A program made the position numbers and the translations under genes. Below, piece by piece: positions 58,039-64,000 of a stretch of DNA of 64,000 nucleotides (its first letter is position 1; each line of letters starts with the position of its first letter). Below the pieces are notes generated by a model that did not search any database, was not told where the DNA came from, and was given only the letters and a program-made list of their open reading frames with translations. Source of the DNA: Cryptoclostridium sp964637365 (GTDB lineage Bacteria; Bacillota; Dehalobacteriia; UBA7702); contig CAZWWH010000006.1 in the NCBI GenBank assembly GCA_964637365.1, forward strand, positions 1 through 64,000, written 5' to 3'.

Positions 58039-59439
58039 TTGTTAACAATTCCGCTGCAGTTCGATTCCAAAGAGCCGCTCTATCAACAGATTTATTACTA
58101 TATTCGCCGCGCCATTGAAACCGGCGCCATTGAAGCCGATGAAAAATTACCCTCAAAACGGAAGCTCTCGGCTCATCTGAGGGTCAGCGTCAGCACAGTG
58201 GAAACGGCTTACGCCCAGTTGAAGGCGGAGGGATACCTCTATACTAAAGCCAAAAGTGGCTGTCACGCCGCGGCTGTCCGCTTGGAAAAGGTTCGTTCCA
58301 GATTTCATGCTCTGCCCCAGTCCTTACGGGAGGAAACAGAAACGCGGCCTTTTCTGTATGATTTTCGTACTGATCGGGTAGACCCCGAGGCTTTTCCCTT
58401 TTCCGTCTGGGCAAAGCTCACCCGTGAAGTGCTGAGCGAAGGAAAAACCGAGCTGCTGGAATCGGTACATCCCAAAGGCTTGTACCAACTGCGGGTGAAC
58501 ATTGCCGATCATTTGCTGCAGTTTCGCGGTATCGAAATATTGCCGGAGCAAATCATTATCGGAGCTGGTTGGGAATATTTATTAACATTGATCATTCAGC
58601 TTTTGGGTCGCAGCCGCTGTTACGGTGTAGAGGATCCCGGCTATCAAAAGGTGCCTAAGATTTTGCGGAGCCTGGGCTGCTCCGTCTGTTACTTACCCAT
58701 GGACAATGAGGGAATATCCATGGACGCTGCTGCATCGTCCATGGCGGAGGTGCTCCATGTGACGCCGTCTCATCATTTCCCCTTGGGGACCGTCACCTCG
58801 GCAGTGCGCCGCCGCGACTTGCTGCGCTGGGCGGAGCAGGGAGAACGCTATTTGATTGAAGATGACTACGACAGTGAATTCCGTTACGAAGGCCGCCCCA
58901 TACCCGCCCTCTTGGAAATGGATCACGGAGGCCGTGTCATTTATATTAAGACCTTTGCCAAAAGTCTCGCACCCTCCCTGCGTATTGCCTATATGGTATT
59001 GCCTTTGCCCCTATTGGAGCAGTATGAGAAGCAGCTGCTTTTTTACGCCTCCACGGTGTCCTCTATTGAACAGCAGGTCTTGAGTCGTTTTATTGGCGGC
59101 GGTTATCTGGAGCGCCATTTGAACCGCAGCAGAAATCTTTATAAAAAGCGGCGGGATATTTTTATTGAAACCATGCGAAAAAGCTCTTTAAGTTCTCGCC
59201 TGGAGATTCTGGGCAAAGACGCGGGCATGCACCTGCTGCTTCGGGTAAAGGGTATGACAGAGCAGGAATTGGTAGCGAAAGCCCAACAAAACAGTATTTC
59301 CTTAAATGGTCTTTCCCGTTATTACCACTATCCAGAAACCGCGCCCCAAAATACGGTAATCGCGGGCTACGCCGGCTGGCAGGAGGAACATCTGAGACAG
59401 GGGGCGGCAGCCCTGGCCCAAGCCTTATCCGAGCCATAA
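58039..59439 (+). CDS. pdxR: MocR-type PLP-dependent regulator (PdxR-like)
   Basis: A 466-residue fusion of a GntR winged helix (about 1-75, LYQQIYYYIRRAIETGAIEADEKLPSKRKLSAHLRVSVSTVETA) to an aminotransferase-fold domain with the PLP-binding Lys in YIKTFAKSLAPSLRIAY. PdxR proteins activate pdxST when PLP is scarce; the divergent position here supports that role. The start is TTG 58039, supported by GGGGAGGG. Its last 15 bases overlap the convergent ZIP gene. Confidence 0.9.
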   Translation: MLTIPLQFDSKEPLYQQIYYYIRRAIETGAIEADEKLPSKRKLSAHLRVSVSTVETAYAQLKAEGYLYTKAKSGCHAAAVRLEKVRSRFHALPQSLREETETRPFLYDFRTDRVDPEAFPFSVWAKLTREVLSEGKTELLESVHPKGLYQLRVNIADHLLQFRGIEILPEQIIIGAGWEYLLTLIIQLLGRSRCYGVEDPGYQKVPKILRSLGCSVCYLPMDNEGISMDAAASSMAEVLHVTPSHHFPLGTVTSAVRRRDLLRWAEQGERYLIEDDYDSEFRYEGRPIPALLEMDHGGRVIYIKTFAKSLAPSLRIAYMVLPLPLLEQYEKQLLFYASTVSSIEQQVLSRFIGGGYLERHLNRSRNLYKKRRDIFIETMRKSSLSSRLEILGKDAGMHLLLRVKGMTEQELVAKAQQNSISLNGLSRYYHYPETAPQNTVIAGYAGWQEEHLRQGAAALAQALSEP

Positions 59440-60219
59440 GTCCAAGAACATCATGACGGCGAATCCCAACATGGATAGAGCGGCCACAGTCTTTTTGTTG
59501 CCATTAGAGTGGGCTTCGGGATTGATTTCCGCGAAAACCACGTAGATCATGGCGCCGGCGGCGAAGGCCAGGGCATAGGGGAGAATGGCAGTACAGGCCA
59601 CGGTCAATATGGCGCCAAGTACCGCGGAGATGGTCTCCACGAAAGAGGACATCTGTCCGAATAAAAAGGAACGCCCAGCGGAAAAACCGTCCCGCCGCAG
59701 GGGCAGGGAAATGGCGGCGCCCTCGGGGAAATTCTGGATGCCGATCCCCAGAGCCAAGGCCAAAGCGGCTACCATGGTATCGGAGGATATGGCGGCTCCC
59801 ACGGCGACGCCAATGGCCAGACCCTCGGGAATATTGTGGAGCGTCATGGCGATGAACAGCAAGGCGTTACTGCCCAAATGGCGTTTTAGCTGCTTGGCGC
59901 ACTTTTCCCGAAAGCCGCGAATGGGAATAACCTTGTCAGCAAAGAGCAAAAACAGTACCCCTACCAAAAAGCCGCTCATTACCGGAATCAAGGGATTCAA
60001 TCCCATGGCCTCGGCATGGCTGTGAGCGGGGTTCAGCAGGGAATAAAAGGATGCCGCCAACATAATGCCGCCGGCCAGCCCCAGCATTCCGTTCATCATC
60101 TTTTGGTTCAGATTACGGAAGGGGAACACCATCGCAGCGCCTACCGACGCCGGAATCCAGGCGATCAGCCCTGCCAGGAAACCTTGTAGGGGGGCGGGAA
60201 GCGATAAAAACCAATCCAT
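59425..60219 (-). CDS. ZIP-family metal transporter
   Basis: 264 residues with eight hydrophobic segments, of the ZIP family (ZupT-like). Metal sites: TLHNIPEGLAIG in helix 4 and GIQNFPEGAAIS in helix 5. It probably imports zinc or other divalent cations. I chose ATG 60219 with GAGGAG upstream. It converges on pdxR, overlapping by 15 bases, and is divergent from hisZ. Confidence 0.92.
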   Translation of the reverse strand: MDWFLSLPAPLQGFLAGLIAWIPASVGAAMVFPFRNLNQKMMNGMLGLAGGIMLAASFYSLLNPAHSHAEAMGLNPLIPVMSGFLVGVLFLLFADKVIPIRGFREKCAKQLKRHLGSNALLFIAMTLHNIPEGLAIGVAVGAAISSDTMVAALALALGIGIQNFPEGAAISLPLRRDGFSAGRSFLFGQMSSFVETISAVLGAILTVACTAILPYALAFAAGAMIYVVFAEINPEAHSNGNKKTVAALSMLGFAVMMFLDLWLG

Positions 60220-60302
60220 AATTTCTCCTCTTTTCGATAAAATCTCATGGTATGGTATGCGATGGTTTCCTAAATGGTGCATAAAATTAACCAGTCCCAC
60301 TG

Positions 60303-60332
60303 TTGCATCTTTTAACATATTTATGGTATAAT
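60303..60332 (+). promoter_or_regulatory. Promoter of the histidine operon
   Basis: TTGCAT (60303-60308) and TATAAT (60327-60332) are spaced by 18 bases, about 60 bases before hisZ. I see no T-box or His-rich leader peptide in the short leader. Confidence 0.55.
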
Positions 60333-60392
60333 TTCTTAATATTATAAAATTGCGATGCGCGGAAACGCGGAAAGAAGAAAGGATATCTCAGC

Positions 60393-61403
60393 ATGAAATG
60401 GAAACTTTATATTCCCGATGGCGTACAAGACATTCTGGCTGAAGATTCGTTCATGAAACGGAAGCTGGAATATACGATGATGACGACGTTTCGACATCGC
60501 CATTTCCATGAAATCGCCACGCCGTCCATTGAGTTTTTCGACTCATTTAGCGGTCAAAAGGATATCATTTCTCAAGAAAATATGGTGAAATTCTTTGACG
60601 CCGAAGGCCGCATCCTGGTGCTAAAGCCTGATCTTACCGTGCCCGTGGCTCGTGTGGCGGCGACCAAATATAAGGATATTCGCCCTTTAAAAGTCTGCTA
60701 TTGCCAAAATATTTTTCGCAATAAAAAGGACCGTTATTTGGACTTGAAGGAATTTACCCAAGCCGGCTGCGAAATCATTGGCGTAGGTGATCCAGCCGCC
60801 GATGGCGAGCTGATCGTCACCGCCATTGAAAGTCTAAAGAATGCGGGACTTTCAGATTTTACCATTGAGCTGAACCAGATCGATTACTTCAAAGGCCTCA
60901 TGGCCGACAGCGGTCTTGGCGAAGCCGATGTGGAAGCCGTGCGTCAGTTGGTGGATAAAAAGGATTTCCTCGGCCTGGAAAAGAAAGTGGAGGAACTGGG
61001 CATCACTGGCGACCTGAAAACCGCTGTCACAGAGCTGCCTTATCTTTACGGCGGCGTAGAGCTCTTGAACCGTTTGGAAAAACTGAAACTAGGAGAATGC
61101 TCCCGCAATGCCTTGAAAAATCTCAGTGATGTTTTGGTATATCTGGAAGAGGCTGATTGCCTTAAGTGGATTGCCATTGATATGGGGATGGTTCCTTCCC
61201 TGCATTATTATACCGGTCTTGTATATCAGGGGTTCGTCCCCGGCATGGGGATGCCCATTTTATCCGGCGGCCGCTATGACGATTTGGTAGCGAAATTTGG
61301 AGAGTCCGCCCCTGCCACTGGTTTTTCCGTCAATGTCAATTATTTGATGGAAGCTTTGAAGCGAGACGGAATGCCCGCCATGTACTGTGAGGAGGATGAA
61401 TGA
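60393..61403 (+). CDS. hisZ: ATP phosphoribosyltransferase regulatory subunit HisZ
   Basis: A HisRS-like protein without aminoacylation function that activates short HisG. 336 residues; class II synthetase fold with IPDGVQDILAED, LKPDLTVPVARVAAT, CQNIFRNKKDRYLDLKEFTQ and SGGRYDDLVAKFG. It overlaps hisG by four bases, a typical pairing. Confidence 0.93.
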   Translation: MKWKLYIPDGVQDILAEDSFMKRKLEYTMMTTFRHRHFHEIATPSIEFFDSFSGQKDIISQENMVKFFDAEGRILVLKPDLTVPVARVAATKYKDIRPLKVCYCQNIFRNKKDRYLDLKEFTQAGCEIIGVGDPAADGELIVTAIESLKNAGLSDFTIELNQIDYFKGLMADSGLGEADVEAVRQLVDKKDFLGLEKKVEELGITGDLKTAVTELPYLYGGVELLNRLEKLKLGECSRNALKNLSDVLVYLEEADCLKWIAIDMGMVPSLHYYTGLVYQGFVPGMGMPILSGGRYDDLVAKFGESAPATGFSVNVNYLMEALKRDGMPAMYCEEDE

Positions 61404-62050
61404 TGGAATATTTAAACGTCGCATTGGCCAAAGGGCGTTTGGCCGACCTCTCCATGGAGTTTTTTGAAAAAAGCGGGATTCGCTGTCCTGAATTTGATAA
61501 TCCTGAGCGCAAGCTGATTTTATTTGATGAAACGAAGACCGTCCGCTTTTTCCTGGGAAAACCTTCGGATATTCCAACCTTTGTGGAATACGGTGCCGCC
61601 GATATTGGCATCGTGGGGAAGGACACCCTGTTGGAAGAGCATCGTGACCTCTATGAGGTTTTGGATTTGGGATTCGGCGCCTGTAAGTTCAGTGTAGCCG
61701 GCCCCCCGGAATTGAGGGAATCCTTGGATACCATTCACCGCAAAAAGGTGGCGACCAAATATCCTTATGTGGCTCAGGAATATTTCCGTGAGCAAAAAAA
61801 AGAGCGGGTGGAAATCATCAAAATCAATGGCTCTGTGGAACTGGCTCCCTTGGTGGGCCTGGCCGATGTCATCGTTGATATTGTCCAAAGCGGCGCTACT
61901 TTGGACGCCAACGGCCTGGTGGTGTTGGAGGATATCTGTCCCATCAGCGCCCGGATGGTGGTGAATAAGGTCAGCATGAAAACGAAGAATGACCGTATCA
62001 TCCAATTAATTGAATCTTTTAAGGAACAACTTTTGAAGCGAGGTAACTGA
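61400..62050 (+). CDS. hisG: ATP phosphoribosyltransferase, short form
   Basis: The first step of histidine synthesis. 216 residues, lacking the C-terminal His-sensing domain, which is why HisZ is needed. Motifs: VALAKGRLADLSMEF, GAADIGIVGKDTLLE and the PRPP loop VDIVQSGATLDANGL. GAGGAGG precedes the start. hisD begins one base after its stop. Confidence 0.95.
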   Translation: MMEYLNVALAKGRLADLSMEFFEKSGIRCPEFDNPERKLILFDETKTVRFFLGKPSDIPTFVEYGAADIGIVGKDTLLEEHRDLYEVLDLGFGACKFSVAGPPELRESLDTIHRKKVATKYPYVAQEYFREQKKERVEIIKINGSVELAPLVGLADVIVDIVQSGATLDANGLVVLEDICPISARMVVNKVSMKTKNDRIIQLIESFKEQLLKRGN

Positions 62051-62051
62051 A

Positions 62052-63344
62052 ATGCGCAGATTTGATTTTAGAAATTCCTCGGATTATAGTGAATTGCAAA
62101 AATTCCTCGATCTGAGAAAAGAAAATAACAGCAGCGATGTGGAAGGCATTGTCAAAGACATCATTGCCAAGGTTCGTGCCGAAGGCGATGATGCTTTGCG
62201 GTTTTATAACGCGAAATTTGATGGATGTCAAGTACATGACTTAAAGGTCAGTGAACAGGAAATCGAGGACGCCTTTGCGGCCATTGACAAGGATTTACTG
62301 GCCTCCATTGAGAAGGCCGCGGAAAATATTCGCTATTTCCACGCCAAACAAATGGAGAATTCCTGGTTTGAGCAGAAAAACGACGGTACGACTTTGGGAA
62401 TGCTGATTCAGCCTCTGAAAACCGTGGGCATCTATGTGCCCGGCGGCGCCGGCGGCAAAACCCCTTTGCCCTCTTCTGTCTTGATGAACGCCGTTCCCGC
62501 CCAGGTGGCAGGTGTGGAAAACATCGTTATGGTGACGCCTCCTTCCGCCGACGGCACCATCCCTGGTGTGACCTTGGTGGCCGCTAAAATCGCGGGCGTG
62601 AAGGAAATTTATAAAGTCGGAGGCGCTCAGTCTATCGCCGCTTTGGCCTATGGTACTAAAACCATTCCCGCTGTGGACAAAATTACCGGTCCCGGCAATG
62701 CCTTTGTGGCCACGGCTAAAAAAATTGTCTTTGGTCAATGCGGTATCGATATGGTGGCAGGCCCCAGTGAAATTTGTGTCATTGCCGACAGCACCACCAA
62801 TCCCAAATGGTTGGCGGCGGATCTTCTCTCCCAGGCAGAGCACGATAAATTGGCATCTTCCGTTTTGGTGACCTACGACGAAAACCTTTATCATATTATG
62901 GAAGAAGAAGTAGAAACGGCTTTAAAACCCCTGGAACGGTACGAAATCGCCAAGGCTTCCTGGGATGATTACGGCGCTATGATTCTTTGCAAGGATTTGG
63001 ATCAGTGCTTTGAAGTGGCTAATATTGTGGCTCCCGAGCACTTAGAATTGTCCATTGAAAATCCTTTGGCTTATATCCACAAACCGAAAACCGCCGGGGC
63101 TTTGTTTCTGGGACATTACACTCCTGAAGCTCTGGGGGACTATATGGCAGGCCCTAATCATGTGTTGCCCACCATTGGTACTGCCCGCTTCTCTTCGCCC
63201 CTCAATACCATGGACTTTATGAAGAAAACCACGGTGCTTTGCTATAATAAAGAAGCCTTTCTGGCGGTTCAGGACGATGTCAGCCGCTTTGCTAAGTCTG
63301 AAGGCTTGACGGCCCACGCCAGAGCCGCCGAAATTAGAGAATAA
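62052..63344 (+). CDS. hisD: Histidinol dehydrogenase
   Basis: A zinc enzyme for the last two oxidations to histidine, 430 residues. Motifs: VGIYVPGGAGGKTPLPSSVL, GPGNAFVATAKKIVFG, AGPSEICVIAD, and ligands in LLSQAEHDKLASS and APEHLEL. It sits between hisG and hisC. Confidence 0.96.
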   Translation: MRRFDFRNSSDYSELQKFLDLRKENNSSDVEGIVKDIIAKVRAEGDDALRFYNAKFDGCQVHDLKVSEQEIEDAFAAIDKDLLASIEKAAENIRYFHAKQMENSWFEQKNDGTTLGMLIQPLKTVGIYVPGGAGGKTPLPSSVLMNAVPAQVAGVENIVMVTPPSADGTIPGVTLVAAKIAGVKEIYKVGGAQSIAALAYGTKTIPAVDKITGPGNAFVATAKKIVFGQCGIDMVAGPSEICVIADSTTNPKWLAADLLSQAEHDKLASSVLVTYDENLYHIMEEEVETALKPLERYEIAKASWDDYGAMILCKDLDQCFEVANIVAPEHLELSIENPLAYIHKPKTAGALFLGHYTPEALGDYMAGPNHVLPTIGTARFSSPLNTMDFMKKTTVLCYNKEAFLAVQDDVSRFAKSEGLTAHARAAEIRE

Positions 63345-63370
63345 ATTCATAAATATAAGAATTGAGTAGA

Positions 63371-64000
63371 ATGATGAGCAGATTCTGGAACGAAAAAACC
63401 AAAGGGCTGGAGCCCTATACCCCCGGCGAACAGCCGAAAAATAAAAAGCTGGTGAAACTGAACACCAACGAAAATCCTTATCCTCCCAGCCGTGCCGTGC
63501 GGGAAGCCATCGCTGCTGCCAACAGTGGCGACCTGCGGCTTTATCCCGACCCCGAGGCTACGGCATTGCGGGAGGCGTTCGCCCGCTATGTCGGCGTGAA
63601 AGCGGAAAATGTTTTTGTGGGCAATGGCTCCGACGAGGTGCTGGCCTTTGCCTTTGACACTTTTTTTGAAAAGGGGAAACCCGTTCTTTTCCCTGATATT
63701 TGTTACAGCTTTTATCCTGTTTACTGCAAATACTTTGAAATTGATTACGAAACCGTGCCCTTAAACGAGGATTTTACCGTGCATATCGACGGTTTCAAAA
63801 GGGATAACGGCGGGGTCGTCATCACCAACCCCAACGCTCCCACGGGCATCGCCTTAAACCGTGACCAGGTAGAGGAGATTGTAAAAGCCAATTCCGACCA
63901 CGTGGTCCTTATTGATGAAGCCTACGTAAAATTCGGCGCCGAAACCGCGGTGCCTTTAATCGAGACCTATCCCAATTTGCTGGTGGTGCAGACCATGTCC
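63371..64000 (+). CDS. hisC: Histidinol-phosphate aminotransferase (partial, cut by window end)
   Basis: The first 210 residues of a PLP-dependent class I/II aminotransferase: KLVKLNTNENPYPPS, LYPDPEATALREAFA, VFVGNGSDEVLAF, ITNPNAPTG and VLIDEAYVKFG. The order hisD-hisC supports HisC. Two adjacent ATG codons (63371 and 63374) could start it. The PLP lysine lies beyond the window. Confidence 0.92.
   Translation, partial: MMSRFWNEKTKGLEPYTPGEQPKNKKLVKLNTNENPYPPSRAVREAIAAANSGDLRLYPDPEATALREAFARYVGVKAENVFVGNGSDEVLAFAFDTFFEKGKPVLFPDICYSFYPVYCKYFEIDYETVPLNEDFTVHIDGFKRDNGGVVITNPNAPTGIALNRDQVEEIVKANSDHVVLIDEAYVKFGAETAVPLIETYPNLLVVQTMS

Overview
The window reads as chromosome of an anaerobic, endospore-forming, low-to-moderate GC Firmicute of the Clostridia/Peptococcaceae type. 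Sporulation genes are present (spoIIGA-sigE, yqfC-yqfD), as are oxygen-sensitive iron-sulfur enzymes (indolepyruvate:ferredoxin oxidoreductase, a ferredoxin-like aldo/keto reductase) and S-layer-domain and exosporium-like collagen proteins. It also carries a full pyrrolysine (Pyl, the 22nd amino acid) cassette with the aminoacyl-tRNA synthetase split in two genes, as known in Desulfitobacterium. No species name can be assigned from the sequence alone.

Layout. 0-7.2 kb: an aldo/keto reductase behind a MerR-type promoter, a YczE-like membrane protein, an XRE repressor with three putative operators, mazG-hup-rqcP, then a divergent glycosyltransferase/collagen-like pair. 7.3-13 kb: the Pyl cassette in the order pylSc, pylD, pylT (tRNA-Pyl, CUA anticodon), pylB, pylC, a methyltetrahydrofolate/corrinoid methyltransferase gene, pylSn. 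13-21 kb: glutamate dehydrogenase, an AraC-type regulator, and a minus-strand block (SDR, MATE, LysR, beta-propeller). 21-26 kb: a BMP-type nucleoside ABC importer. 26-29 kb: GtrA, a zinc-ribbon protein and iorAB on the minus strand. 29.5-32.9 kb: a secreted transglutaminase/SLH protein, then yqfC-yqfD. 33-41.7 kb: phoH-yqfF-ybeY-dgkA-(DUF3048 lipoprotein)-era-mgtE-recO. 41.7-48 kb: HPP protein, spoIIGA-sigE, a broken MerR gene, pfkA, and an Amt-PII fusion. 48-56 kb (minus strand): an eight-gene aromatic operon (aroF-tyrA-aroB-aroA-aroC-pheA-aroE-aroQ) behind a newly recognised Tyr/Phe-rich leader peptide and terminator. 56.4-59.4 kb: pdxST divergent from a MocR/PdxR regulator. 59.4-64 kb: a ZIP transporter and the start of the histidine operon (hisZ-hisG-hisD-hisC, the last cut by the window end).

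What works together. PylB, PylC and PylD make pyrrolysine from lysine, PylSc and PylSn together charge tRNA-Pyl, and the tRNA decodes UAG. Among 60 stop codons I read, TAA is used 43 times, TGA 15 and TAG only twice (dgkA and a broken gene), which fits an organism that reads UAG as sense. No pyrrolysine-containing methylamine methyltransferase (mtmB/mtbB/mttB) is in the window, but the methyltransferase inside the cassette points to methyl transfer between a corrinoid protein and tetrahydrofolate. The most notable new-looking items are: the cassette order with its embedded methyltransferase; the Tyr/Phe attenuation leader of the aro operon; a decayed shikimate-kinase domain fused to AroE in an operon that lacks aroK; and a small upstream ORF plus Shine-Dalgarno-masking hairpin ahead of mgtE.
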